Origin: Kangiella shandongensis
GTDB taxonomy: Bacteria; Pseudomonadota; Gammaproteobacteria; Enterobacterales; Kangiellaceae
Length of the DNA: 64,000 nucleotides
Assembly (NCBI RefSeq): GCF_020005365.1
Contig: NZ_JACNML010000001.1
Span: 370,683 to 434,682 of the forward strand
Direction of reading: 5' to 3'
This document shows positions 1 through 8,971 of this stretch, piece by piece. The notes beneath the pieces were generated by a model. That model did no database searches, was not told the DNA's origin, and saw nothing but the letters and a program-made list of their open reading frames with translations. A program made the translations under genes and the position numbers. How positions within the stretch are numbered: position 1 is the first letter of the stretch; each line of letters starts with the position of its first letter.

Positions 1-162
1 CCAATTTCACTCAAAAGTTAAACTTTTTTATTAACTAACACTTCTAAGATACTATATTTACACTGATTTACAAAAAAATTCAGCCTTTTTTTTTAGAAAA
101 GGTATACTGGTACACAATTCATAAACCAGCTATATCGCTCCACCATAAATCTTTCAAAAAAA

Positions 163-2751
163 ATGACCATCAATATATTGAAGAAATTAGCCTTATTTGT
201 GAGTTTTATCACAATATTTGTGATCATGACGGTGATCGGTGCTTTCCTCTATGCGACGCCGCAAGTGCCTGAAATCGACTCATTGAAAAATGTAAAGCTG
301 CAAACGCCTATGCGCATTTTTACTGCCGATGGCAAGCTCATTGGTGAGTTTGGCGATGTCAGGAGGGAGCCCGTTGAGTTCGAGCAAATCCCTGAAAGCT
401 TTATAAACGCCCTGATATCAACCGAGGATCAGCGCTTTTATGAACACAGCGGAGTTGATGTCAAAGGCTTATTACGTGTTCTAAAAGTCGCCGCCACTAC
501 TGGTGAGTTTTCAGAAGGGGCCAGTACGCTAACCATGCAGACTGCGCGTAATATGTTCCTGACCCGCGATCAGCGGTTAAAGCGTAAGCTGATTGAGATG
601 TTTCTCGCCGTTCACATGGAACGAGAGCTATCCAAGCAAGAAATCCTCGAACTCTATACCAACAAAGTGCACTTCAGTCATCGTGCTTATGGGCTGGCTG
701 CCGCAGCAGAAGTTTATTATGGTAAGCACCTGAGTGAACTGACTCTGCCTGAAGCAGCGATGATGGCCGGACTGCTCAAAGGTGAATCTGCCTACAACCC
801 GATCTCACATCCTGACAGGGCAGTTGGTCGACGTAATCTGGTTCTCAGCCGTATGCTCGACGAAGGCTACATTGATCAAAAGACCTACGAGCTGGCGATT
901 GAGACACCGCTAACAGCTAAAAAGCACCGCGCCGATCTCGATATTGAAGCCCCATACGTTGCTGAAATGGTCCGCCTCGACGTCATCAATCGTTTTGGTC
1001 GAGACATTGCCTATAATCACGGACTGGATATTGTCACGACTATCGACTCCCAGCACCAAGCCTATGCTAATACCGCCCTGCGTGAAGGCTTACTGACTTA
1101 CGATCGCCGTCATGGTTATAAAGGGCCAGAGCAGCAAATCGAAAATTTTGCTGAAAAAGAGGTCAATGAATTGATGCAAATTCTGGATTCAACACCGGAA
1201 ATTGGAGGCCTCCAACCAGCCATCATCCTTGAAGTAGCCGACAAGAGTATCAAGGTACTGAGTAAAGAAGCCAAGGAACTCACCATTGAATGGGAAGGCT
1301 TAAATTGGGCCGCAAAATTTATTAGCGACACCCGTATTGGCTACAAGCCGAAATCTGCCAAAGAGTTCGCTTCAGCAGGCGATGTGGTACGGATTCGCCA
1401 TATCAAAGAAGATGAATGGCACCTCAGTCAATTGCCAGAAGCCTCAGCAGCCTTCATTTCATTACGCTCAAAAGATGGTGGAGTCACCTCGCTGGTCGGC
1501 GGCTTTGATTATCTGTCCAATAAATTTAACCTGGCCACTCAGGCACGAAGACAGCCGGGCTCGAATATCAAACCATTTATCTACGCCGCCGCGTTCTCGA
1601 AAGGCTTTAATGCCGCCAGCCTGGTCAATGATGCACCCTACGTTAAGGTCAATAATGAAATTGATGAAGTATGGCGCCCGCAAAACGATAATCTGAAATA
1701 TAATGGGCCTACTCGACTTAGAGTGGGGTTAAAGCGCTCGATTAATACCATTTCGACTCGCTTGATCGATAGTATCACCCCAGCCTATGCGGAACGGTTC
1801 CTGGTTAAAATCGGATTACCCGATGAGCACATGGACCCGTACCAGTCACTAGCGCTGGGAACAGCCAGTTTTACACCGATGGAAATGGCTACCGCTTACG
1901 CGGTACTGGCTAATGGTGGCTATCAGGTAGAGCCCTACTATATTGAAAAAATCACCACTTCCTATGGTGATGTTCTTTATCAGGCAACGCCGAAAGTCGT
2001 CTGTGAACAATGCGAGCAAATTCGTATTAATAATCAGATCCGTGACGCTAAGTACTCTCCCGAGATCCGTAACTATCCGGCACTACCGCTCCCTGAAAAC
2101 AAAATTGCACAGGAAGTCATCGATCCCCGAGACGCTTTTATTCTCTACGATATGATGAAAGACGTGATCCATAGCGGCACCGCAACCACACAACTGCGCC
2201 GCCGTAACAGCCCTTTGCTGGAGCGCCACGATCTGGCAGGTAAAACTGGTACCGCTAATGATTATAAGGATGCCTGGTTCTCCGGCTTTAACGATAAACT
2301 GGTGGCCAGTGCCTGGATGGGCTTCTCCGATCATCGACGCAGCCTTGGCCGTTACGAATATGGTGGTAAAGCCGCTCTACCTATCTGGGCTTCGTTTATG
2401 GAAAAAGCCCTCGACGGAGTGCCTGAACAGGAAATTATTCAGCCTCCTGGTGTCGTCTCTGCCAAAATTGATCCGAAAACCGGTAAGTTAGCTGCGCTAG
2501 GCCAACAAAATGCTATCTTTGAATATTTCCGAGACGACAGTGTGCCATCAGAAAGCAGTCAGGGAACAACTGACTTTGGGCAGCTCTACAGTGATGACAT
2601 CAACCGCAACACTGATGAGGAAAGCGAACCAGAGCAGCTTGAGCAAGAGCAATTAGATCAGCTCATTGACTCTCTGCAAGATGACTCTGAATCGGAGCCG
2701 GTAGAACAGGAAGAGAATCAGGAACCACCAGAGCCCGGCTCGATATTCTAG
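163..2751 (+). CDS. mrcA: Penicillin-binding protein 1A, bifunctional glycosyltransferase/transpeptidase
   Basis: Class A penicillin-binding protein that polymerises lipid II into glycan strands and cross-links the stem peptides in the periplasm. One N-terminal membrane anchor (about residues 7-30) is followed by a GT51 glycosyltransferase domain with the EDQRFYEH motif (catalytic Glu88). The C-terminal transpeptidase domain shows all three penicillin-binding motifs: SNIK (Ser467, Lys470), SIN near residue 527 and KTG (Lys694). The 862-residue length fits PBP1A. An acidic Glu/Gln-rich tail of about 60 residues follows the catalytic core and is probably disordered. The gene is transcribed alone and converges on rpmE. 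No clear ribosome binding site precedes the ATG. A pbp1b-like identity is less likely because the insert between the two domains is PBP1A-like in length. Confidence 0.93.
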   Translation: MTINILKKLALFVSFITIFVIMTVIGAFLYATPQVPEIDSLKNVKLQTPMRIFTADGKLIGEFGDVRREPVEFEQIPESFINALISTEDQRFYEHSGVDVKGLLRVLKVAATTGEFSEGASTLTMQTARNMFLTRDQRLKRKLIEMFLAVHMERELSKQEILELYTNKVHFSHRAYGLAAAAEVYYGKHLSELTLPEAAMMAGLLKGESAYNPISHPDRAVGRRNLVLSRMLDEGYIDQKTYELAIETPLTAKKHRADLDIEAPYVAEMVRLDVINRFGRDIAYNHGLDIVTTIDSQHQAYANTALREGLLTYDRRHGYKGPEQQIENFAEKEVNELMQILDSTPEIGGLQPAIILEVADKSIKVLSKEAKELTIEWEGLNWAAKFISDTRIGYKPKSAKEFASAGDVVRIRHIKEDEWHLSQLPEASAAFISLRSKDGGVTSLVGGFDYLSNKFNLATQARRQPGSNIKPFIYAAAFSKGFNAASLVNDAPYVKVNNEIDEVWRPQNDNLKYNGPTRLRVGLKRSINTISTRLIDSITPAYAERFLVKIGLPDEHMDPYQSLALGTASFTPMEMATAYAVLANGGYQVEPYYIEKITTSYGDVLYQATPKVVCEQCEQIRINNQIRDAKYSPEIRNYPALPLPENKIAQEVIDPRDAFILYDMMKDVIHSGTATTQLRRRNSPLLERHDLAGKTGTANDYKDAWFSGFNDKLVASAWMGFSDHRRSLGRYEYGGKAALPIWASFMEKALDGVPEQEIIQPPGVVSAKIDPKTGKLAALGQQNAIFEYFRDDSVPSESSQGTTDFGQLYSDDINRNTDEESEPEQLEQEQLDQLIDSLQDDSESEPVEQEENQEPPEPGSIF

Positions 2752-2783
2752 TCGATTATCTTCCACAATAATCCTTGCAGCCA

Positions 2784-2816
2784 TAAAAAAAGCACCGATA
2801 TCGGTGCTTTTTTTAT
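2784..2816. terminator. Bidirectional terminator between mrcA and rpmE
   Basis: A perfect inverted repeat GCACCGAT/ATCGGTGC is flanked by an A-run on the left and a T-run on the right, so it can end both convergent transcripts. Confidence 0.85.
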
Positions 2817-2838
2817 TTGAAGCTTGCTCAGTAACGAA

Positions 2839-3048
2839 TTACTTAAGCTTACGAGTTCCGAAACGCTTACGGAAACGATCAACACGACCGCCTGAATCAA
2901 CCATTTTCTGTTTACCAGTGTAGAATGGGTGACAAGCTGAGCAAACGTCCAGGCTGATGTCAGAACCCGCTGAACCAACTTCAATAACATTACCGCAACT
3001 GCAAGTTGCTTTAATGGTTTTATATTCTGGGTGAATACCTTGTTTCAT
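2839..3048 (-). CDS. rpmE: 50S ribosomal protein L31, zinc-binding type
   Basis: A 69-residue protein of the large ribosomal subunit, located near the central protuberance. It begins MKQGIHPEY and has four cysteines in two pairs (Cys16/Cys18 and Cys36/Cys39). This is the zinc-ribbon (C+) form of L31, as opposed to the zinc-free paralogue RpmE2 induced under zinc limitation. Length and the basic C-terminus fit the family. It is monocistronic, and about 155 bp without a gene lie between it and the usher gene; this gap must hold its promoter. Confidence 0.95.
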   Translation of the reverse strand: MKQGIHPEYKTIKATCSCGNVIEVGSAGSDISLDVCSACHPFYTGKQKMVDSGGRVDRFRKRFGTRKLK

Positions 3049-3203
3049 AATTTATCTCTCGTCATTGGAGTCGCCATTTGGGCTATAGCATTTGAATTTT
3101 GCTACGCCAAACACCACTCGAATATTTAGGAAGCGCGATCATACGCGGAGATAGCGCCAAGATCAAGTCCCGGCCACTGTCACGAACTCAGCTAAATGAC
3201 CCA

Positions 3204-5879
3204 CTATTTCAATGGCAGCTTCGATGGTAACTGCAGATCCAGCCCAAACAGGAAGTCGTTTTCGATGGTAAAAGACCTTTGTGTTAATACCTGCCCTTCA
3301 TTACCAATAATCCGCAAAGAGTACTGGCCGTTGGAAAGACCATCAACACGGAAATAGCCGAACTGATCTGTCAAAGTTTCCATGATCAGCTCACCAGATT
3401 GAACGACCAGACTGACACGTATATTGGCAACCGCATCACCATTACTCAAAGTCACCTTACCTGCAGCGCTATACTCGGTATTAAGATCCAAATCGATACG
3501 GGTTACCGATGATGGTGCGACTCGAGCAACATAACTGCGTGTATCAGGCACAATTTCAATAGGTAAATACTCTCCATCCAAGGCAATAGTGTGAACCCCC
3601 GGAGTGACATTCTCCAAATAGAAGGTACAGCCCTGGACCGGCACCTTACGGTTAGCACCATCCACTAATACGCTGACATGTTCAAAGTCACAATCCGTTT
3701 TCCCTGTGTTGAGTCGCCCAGCGATAGTACCATGGGTATTGTAACTGCGACGTTGTGTTGCAGGCACAAGCTTATCCCCAGCCACTGCAAAGTCTAGCGA
3801 AAGACGAGCAAAGGCGGAGAAACCACCGTCAAATCGAGGGTCGGCATCACGTAACCTTAAATCAAAATACAGGCCGGATGTCAGTTGAGTACGGTATTCA
3901 GCAAATACTCCCATGCCATATTGATTTGAGTGATTCAGCTCGACCCGCAGACGATCATAACGGGTCCAGTCTCTCGGCTGCCAATAAAAACCCACCGCTT
4001 CTTCGATAATGGTATTATTGACATCCCGTTCTTCAATAGCCCCTTTGTACATACGCCCTGACATATAACCCTGAACATCGTCATCAATATCGTAATCAAA
4101 GCGCACAGTCTGTTCATCCGGACGATGCGTCACCCGGAAACGCTTTCCCGGATAAGGCCGATAGTACAACTCGGTTCGATAAGCCCCATCATAATCTGGA
4201 CGCATAGCCACCGAAAAATTATCGGTCGGACTATAAAAAATACCGGGCTTGATATAACTGACTTCCTCTTCATTACTATTTCTATCTTGATAACGTCCTA
4301 TCAATTCCAGGCGAAGATTGTCCTCAGGCATGTAGTAGTAATAACTGTTGGCAGTAGTAGTCTCTTCTGCCTGTCCTTGGATAAACTCGGCGTCTTGCTG
4401 TTTGATGAAGGTAGATAAACGCCAACGTTCGCCGGAACCATCTAACTCAAGCTGCTGGGCATTAGCCCCGTTGCGATTAGCGACCCGATAAGCACCGACA
4501 AAATGGTTGCCCAGGGCTGAGGCGACCCCAGCTGTAAACGTATCCTCATCGTCCAATAAGTAACCGGCTTCTACCGTCGTATCATCGCTAACACCGTAGC
4601 GGTATAAAAACATACCAGCCTCACCCTCTTCCTGAAAATCAGGATCCAGCCAATTTCCTTTTTTACCCAAAGCGGCGCTTGTCACCACCTGTCCTTCATT
4701 CAACAAACTATCGGAGCCGAGCCGGGTTTTATCCTGTCGCTCAATCTCAGTTCGCGTTACCGCATCAATGATCCGAACTTCGATCTCGTTATACAAGCCC
4801 GACTCAGAGCGCACCTGTCCAAAGTCATAACTCCCATCCAGATTAACGAAGGTTTCATCCACCAGCTGCTTATTGATCAAGAGCTGTGCGATGGAGCCCG
4901 GCTCAGCACTACCGCGAATAGTCTGTACCGACGAGCCTATTTCACGAAAAAAACGTGACTGACTGATATCCTGATAGGGATCGTAGGGAATGTCCTGATT
5001 GCTGTAAAAGTACTGAGCTCCGGTTAACGTCACACTGGGAGCTACCACTGAAGGGCTAACCACCTGCTTTCCTAACAACCACTGCTGTTGGCTGTCCCTT
5101 TTTAACCAGAAATATTCCTTTGGGCGCCAACTCTGTTCACTTGTTTTTTCTGCTTCAAATAACCAGGAACCATCCCACGCAGCACCGCTCGCTAGAAGCT
5201 CGCTTCGTTCAGAGTCAATATCAAAATCGAGTGGGCCACCTTCTTTGTGAGAATTCACTTCATGGGAAACACGAAATTGGCGCAAACTGAACTCATCTGG
5301 ATAAAACTCAGGCTCAAGTGCCAATGTTGACTTGCCGTCACCACCTTTTCCTTTCTGCCGCCACGGCGGTAAAAAGTTCACCGCATATTTTGTCGGGTCA
5401 AAACGTGCATTAACCTTTAAGTATTCGTTTAATGTGCTCAAAGACGCCCATAACTCACCATCAATACGATAGGTAACTCGTGAAGAAACCTCAACGTCGC
5501 TACCCGGAACCTGGATAGTCATAATGCCGTGCTGCAAAGTATAGTTAGCTCCTATCGCAGGAAAAACCTCCTTGATAGGCACCAGATAATCACTGGAGGT
5601 TTTGATAATGTCCAGTACCAGGACTTCTTCATCATTAACTTCCAGGCCGACCAATATCTTTTGGAAGCCGTATGAAGAACCCGATGTACCAGCTGCGCTC
5701 CAGGACGGCTCAAGAAGTGCATCGTCAAGTTCCCGTGGACGGTGGTAAGCGAGCTTATTTGTTTCAGAGCCAAACGCAGAACGGGATTGCGGTTTTGGTT
5801 CCGCATGCGCCACAGGCAATAGGGCCAGTACACAAAGTACAGCCCCCAACACTTGGTTCACGCATGCTCGATTCTTCAA
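3204..5879 (-). CDS. Chaperone-usher outer membrane usher protein (divergent)
   Basis: Predicted 891-residue outer membrane usher that secretes and assembles the subunits encoded just upstream. A signal peptide ending at AHA (about residue 26) precedes a periplasmic N-domain (about 60-170). A long beta-barrel region follows, with an internal plug-like segment (about 310-385, GSVQTIRGSAEPG...). The last 90 residues form an immunoglobulin-like carboxypeptidase-regulatory type domain (GYFRVDGLSNGQY). The start is TTG at 5879, with only a poor ribosome binding site; GTG at 5861 is an in-frame alternative that keeps a usable signal peptide. It is the last gene of the four-gene operon, 5 bp after the chaperone stop. 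It does not look like the Fim/Pap type; a CS1-like (alpha) or related branch is possible, but I cannot place it firmly. Confidence 0.78.
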   Translation of the reverse strand: MKNRACVNQVLGAVLCVLALLPVAHAEPKPQSRSAFGSETNKLAYHRPRELDDALLEPSWSAAGTSGSSYGFQKILVGLEVNDEEVLVLDIIKTSSDYLVPIKEVFPAIGANYTLQHGIMTIQVPGSDVEVSSRVTYRIDGELWASLSTLNEYLKVNARFDPTKYAVNFLPPWRQKGKGGDGKSTLALEPEFYPDEFSLRQFRVSHEVNSHKEGGPLDFDIDSERSELLASGAAWDGSWLFEAEKTSEQSWRPKEYFWLKRDSQQQWLLGKQVVSPSVVAPSVTLTGAQYFYSNQDIPYDPYQDISQSRFFREIGSSVQTIRGSAEPGSIAQLLINKQLVDETFVNLDGSYDFGQVRSESGLYNEIEVRIIDAVTRTEIERQDKTRLGSDSLLNEGQVVTSAALGKKGNWLDPDFQEEGEAGMFLYRYGVSDDTTVEAGYLLDDEDTFTAGVASALGNHFVGAYRVANRNGANAQQLELDGSGERWRLSTFIKQQDAEFIQGQAEETTTANSYYYYMPEDNLRLELIGRYQDRNSNEEEVSYIKPGIFYSPTDNFSVAMRPDYDGAYRTELYYRPYPGKRFRVTHRPDEQTVRFDYDIDDDVQGYMSGRMYKGAIEERDVNNTIIEEAVGFYWQPRDWTRYDRLRVELNHSNQYGMGVFAEYRTQLTSGLYFDLRLRDADPRFDGGFSAFARLSLDFAVAGDKLVPATQRRSYNTHGTIAGRLNTGKTDCDFEHVSVLVDGANRKVPVQGCTFYLENVTPGVHTIALDGEYLPIEIVPDTRSYVARVAPSSVTRIDLDLNTEYSAAGKVTLSNGDAVANIRVSLVVQSGELIMETLTDQFGYFRVDGLSNGQYSLRIIGNEGQVLTQRSFTIENDFLFGLDLQLPSKLPLK

Positions 5880-5884
5880 TTGAA

Positions 5885-6730
5885 CTACTTGTCGTTTTTT
5901 ATGGTATAAACTTTCCCAAAAAGCTGCTCGGCCACTTTAGCTTTAACCACCAACTTATACGGCTTCGAGACGTCCTCTTTCGGAGCTATTGTAGCCGCTA
6001 ATTGCCGACGCTCTCCGGCAAATACGGGTTTAGAAGCAATCTTGCCCATGGCAAACGGCTTGCTCCCACTCACTTCTCCTGTTTTTGCATTCAGGCGCGC
6101 CAGCAAGGTCTGGTCCGGAACCTCCGATTCACTGTTAACCAGCATGTAGTAACCTTCAGGCCTGACATAAGCATTACCGGTATTGGTAATATCGAAAGTT
6201 AACGACTGCTTTTCCGGGTCAAAGCTCATGCCATGCAATGTGGCGGTACGCTGCACGTCACCAAAATACGCATAGACTGGTACGCCAATGTTAAATAGAA
6301 CATTAACGCCTTCTTTCTCTTCAGCGTTAATTTGCCTAAAAAATACCATGGCGCGATGCTCACCATCTTCAGGTTTAGCTCTTGGGCGCACTGCCATACG
6401 GACCGTCTGTTGGCCTTTCGCCGGTATTTCTAACTGAACCGGGTTAATAATCAGCCATTGATCCAAACTTTGTTCATTCGGCGGTAGAGCCCGGTAGTTA
6501 TTGTTTTGATCAAAATCCCAGTTTTGTACTGACACCTGAACCCGCATGGACTCATTCCCCAAGTTAAGTACTGTAACACTTTTCGTTGCGCGTCCTTCAT
6601 CGGCATCAATTTCAACGCGCGATGGTGATAGTGCCAGCTGCGGCTGTAACCCTTTTTTCGGCTCAGCCGCTTCAGCGATATTGAGAAAAACAACGAAAAG
6701 TAATATAAATCTGATAAAAAGCTTCAACAC
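5885..6730 (-). CDS. Periplasmic fimbrial chaperone, PapD-like
   Basis: Predicted PapD-type periplasmic chaperone that would cap subunits by donor-strand complementation. A hydrophobic signal peptide ends at AEA. The first Ig-like domain follows (LSPSRVEID, with the Arg expected in the subunit-binding cleft), with the proline- and lysine-containing strand IPAKGQQTVRMAV, then a second beta domain. I start it at GTG 6730 because GAGGG overlapping the stop of the preceding gene lies just upstream. TTG at 6727, giving MKLFIRF, is equally plausible. A longer ATG reading frame from 6781 would overlap the upstream gene by 44 bp and spoil the signal peptide. About 281 residues, slightly longer than PapD. 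Its place between subunits and usher supports the role. Confidence 0.82.
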   Translation of the reverse strand: MLKLFIRFILLFVVFLNIAEAAEPKKGLQPQLALSPSRVEIDADEGRATKSVTVLNLGNESMRVQVSVQNWDFDQNNNYRALPPNEQSLDQWLIINPVQLEIPAKGQQTVRMAVRPRAKPEDGEHRAMVFFRQINAEEKEGVNVLFNIGVPVYAYFGDVQRTATLHGMSFDPEKQSLTFDITNTGNAYVRPEGYYMLVNSESEVPDQTLLARLNAKTGEVSGSKPFAMGKIASKPVFAGERRQLAATIAPKEDVSKPYKLVVKAKVAEQLFGKVYTIKNDK

Positions 6731-6737
6731 AAAACCC

Positions 6738-7349
6738 TCAATTACTGCATGCAAGACTTGAACCATCATGATACAAGTCAATCAGTACTTGTGCAGAATA
6801 ATTTCCACTTGTTTCCAACTCAGACAGATCCAGAGTTAAGCGAACTCCGGCCGAACTCTCCAGAATATTACCTCTATGGCGGCCGGAAGTTTTACGCCTT
6901 TCGACCTCAGCTATCGGCTCCACGCCGACAACAGTCATACAAGAGTTGACATTACTGTCGCTACAGATTTGATCATTTGAACCGGTGGCGGATAGAAACT
7001 GGTAATCCGCGGTGATGTTACCGGATAATCCATCCGACGGATTCGCTTCAACGTACCAGACCCAGTCAGCACTTTCGATCGTAACCTGATTATTAATCAG
7101 GGTAGCTATATCGATTGAAATATTAAGATCAACCGTACCGCTTACCAGTGAACCTGCTTTAGCAGCACTTAATGGAGAAGACTGATCAGAGCCAGCACTC
7201 CCGGTAATATCACTTCTCGTGACAGTGTCAGAGAAATTCATTCCATAACAGCTAATCTTAGCTTCTGATGGCTCCACCAGAAAAAATACCGTAGCTATAG
7301 ACAAAAAAGCCGAACACAGAAGGTTCGGCTTATTATTCCTGATATTCAT
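6738..7349 (-). CDS. Secreted fimbrial subunit-like protein, minor or tip subunit candidate
   Basis: Protein of 203 residues with a signal peptide ending near SEA (about 30). It is not a member of a pilin family I can name. It shares a clear segment with the adjacent 181-residue protein: SPLSAAKAGSLVSGTVDLNI here against SPLTTAEAGTITSGVADLNI there, so the two are paralogues. Paired cysteines occur in the middle (CSDSNVNSC) and one lies near the C-terminus. The C-terminus (QVLIDLYHDGSS) is less like a donor strand than that of its neighbour, so it may be a tip, adaptor or anchor subunit. Its ATG is preceded by AAGAAGGGA, and its stop overlaps the ribosome binding site of the chaperone gene. 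Confidence 0.65.
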   Translation of the reverse strand: MNIRNNKPNLLCSAFLSIATVFFLVEPSEAKISCYGMNFSDTVTRSDITGSAGSDQSSPLSAAKAGSLVSGTVDLNISIDIATLINNQVTIESADWVWYVEANPSDGLSGNITADYQFLSATGSNDQICSDSNVNSCMTVVGVEPIAEVERRKTSGRHRGNILESSAGVRLTLDLSELETSGNYSAQVLIDLYHDGSSLACSN

Positions 7350-7372
7350 AATCCCTTCTTGATAACCGATAA

Positions 7373-7918
7373 TTATGATCCGGTTACCGTGATGGTGTAA
7401 TTTGCTTCAATTAAACCATCATCAAGGTCTGTAGATGTCAAATCGATATCGAAAGATACATCACCTGGTGTTGCTGTCATTGATGGCGTACCCGTTGCTG
7501 GAGATACCGCTAAACCAGACACCGCAGACTCACTGCCGTTATCAGTCACAGAAGCATTGAAAGTGCCGTAACCTAACGCACGAACCGCCCAACTGTTCTG
7601 AATGGTAATAGAAGCAGACGTTCCTGATGCGGCTAAGTCCGGAGTAATATTAAGATCGGCAACGCCGCTGGTAATAGTACCTGCTTCGGCAGTTGTTAAC
7701 GGAGAAGCACAATCATCAGAAGTACAGCTACCGTCAAGTAAAGTTGCAAACTCACCTGCGGCAAACTGCAAGTCAATGTCGGTGTAAGCATATAGGATCA
7801 AGACGTCTGGAATCGAAACGTCAGTATCAACATTTAAACTTGCCGATTTGGCTGGTGAAACGGTAAACAAAGCTGCTGCTAAACCTGCAGCAACTACAGA
7901 TTTTTTCAAATAACTCAC
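7373..7918 (-). CDS. Secreted fimbrial subunit-like protein, major subunit candidate
   Basis: First gene of the chaperone-usher operon. It is a small secreted protein of 181 residues with a signal peptide ending at KSA (about 26), rich in Thr, Ser, Asp and Ala and predicted to be all beta. A cysteine pair (CTSDDC) occurs near residue 72. The C-terminal strand IEANYTITVTGS alternates hydrophobic and polar residues, like the last strand of pilins recognised by PapD-type chaperones. The start is GTG at 7918, preceded by AGGGGG at good spacing. First position in the operon and strong translation signals suggest the major structural subunit. The function is inferred from context and fold-like features, not from a named family. 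Confidence 0.68.
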   Translation of the reverse strand: MSYLKKSVVAAGLAAALFTVSPAKSASLNVDTDVSIPDVLILYAYTDIDLQFAAGEFATLLDGSCTSDDCASPLTTAEAGTITSGVADLNITPDLAASGTSASITIQNSWAVRALGYGTFNASVTDNGSESAVSGLAVSPATGTPSMTATPGDVSFDIDLTSTDLDDGLIEANYTITVTGS

Positions 7919-8323
7919 AAAAACCCCCTAGAATTGGACTTGGTGCGATCGACTCGATGTGAACTGTATCACACAAAAGTGCGAAAAAACGAATCATTTT
8001 TGCATTACTTGACTGTATTTTATACAAAAACAACAAAAGTTAATCACAAAACCTTAATAATCATAAGGTTATATAGTTTGCATACCATTAAGAAAAACTT
8101 TATTTTCCGCGACATACATTCTCATGCAAAATAGCCTAGTACTTAATCAATGAGAATATCTGGCAAATGGTGACATTTTTTGTCACTCCAGAATGCTTGA
8201 TAAATAGAAAATAAGAAAACTTGTTAACAAGCAATGCAAATATGACTTTAAAGCCATAACAAGAAATATCTTGAGTTATTTTTAGATTTAAGGCATTTGG
8301 GATAATTGAAAACGCCTAACTCA
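7919..8323 (-). promoter_or_regulatory. Long AT-rich leader of the chaperone-usher operon
   Basis: About 400 bp without a credible gene lie between the terminator of the small membrane protein gene and the first subunit gene. The region holds a CRP-type palindrome at 7958-7973, the inverted repeat GTGACA-N5-TGTCAC at 8170-8186 and the perfect 12-bp palindrome CTTGTTAACAAG at 8220-8231. On the minus strand a -10-like GTATAAAAT lies near 8016-8025. Short open frames here have no signals of being genes. Confidence 0.55.
7958..7973. promoter_or_regulatory. CRP-type binding site
   Basis: TGTGA-N6-TCACA is a perfect match to the CRP core consensus, 40-55 bp upstream of the GTG start of the first subunit gene. 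The best -10-like sequence lies further upstream, so if that is the promoter, the site lies downstream of it and would repress. Control by CRP is an inference. Confidence 0.6.
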
Positions 8324-8352
8324 GAAAAGAAAAAAGCAGCCCGAAGGCCGCT
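8324..8352 (-). terminator. Terminator of the small membrane protein gene
   Basis: On the minus strand a 7-bp stem AGCGGCC/GGCTGCT (one G-T pair) with a TTCG tetraloop is followed by a T-rich tract. Confidence 0.85.
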
Positions 8353-8394
8353 AATACTCTACTCTATTATTATTAGGTTATTATTCGTTATGTA

Positions 8395-8727
8395 CTAATC
8401 TTTTGCCATCTCAAACAATGCTTTTATCGCAACGATTAATGTAGCAGCACCCACCATATAACCGATGTTGTACATAATCATGCTAACAACAGTCCCCATA
8501 CTGCTGAAGCTATTTAAAGCATCTTCAAGCGGTGCAATTGCGGTCGTCGCCATCAGGAAAGCGATACAAGCGATCAAAAAGCTACGAGTTTCGCTACCTG
8601 TCACGTTCAGCAATCCAACAATCAAACCGATCACTACCAATAATAATGGGAACCAGCTGATATCAACAACACCACCGACAACAGCAATGATCAATCCCAC
8701 AATAAACGCAATATTGCCAATTTTCAT
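8395..8727 (-). CDS. Small integral membrane protein of unknown function
   Basis: 110 residues with four hydrophobic stretches (about 5-22, 26-43, 50-65 and 80-105), separated by short loops. I do not recognise the family. The start is placed at ATG 8727 (MKIGNIAF) because AGGGG lies 7 nt upstream; GTG at 8733 sits too close to that site. It is monocistronic, with its own strong terminator before the fimbrial leader. Nothing in the context suggests a function. It is conserved-looking rather than random: codon use is regular, and glycine and small residues are spaced as in helix-packing membrane proteins. Confidence 0.7.
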   Translation of the reverse strand: MKIGNIAFIVGLIIAVVGGVVDISWFPLLLVVIGLIVGLLNVTGSETRSFLIACIAFLMATTAIAPLEDALNSFSSMGTVVSMIMYNIGYMVGAATLIVAIKALFEMAKD

Positions 8728-8971
8728 AGTCACTCCCCTCTTTCAAATAAAACCATTATTTTTCTGAATGCCTTCATATAACCTGCATTAGTTTTGCTAA
8801 TTGACCGCCATACACTATCAGATTTTTTTACAACAACAAGTCCTACCAGTAGCGCAACATTTATACACCACATTATTCACACGGCTCGCTTACGGCTGAA
8901 GCCAGAAATTTTTGTTGCTATTCACGCTGTCGCTTCCTATCCTTAAGGCACATTTATTCCGGCGCCACACG

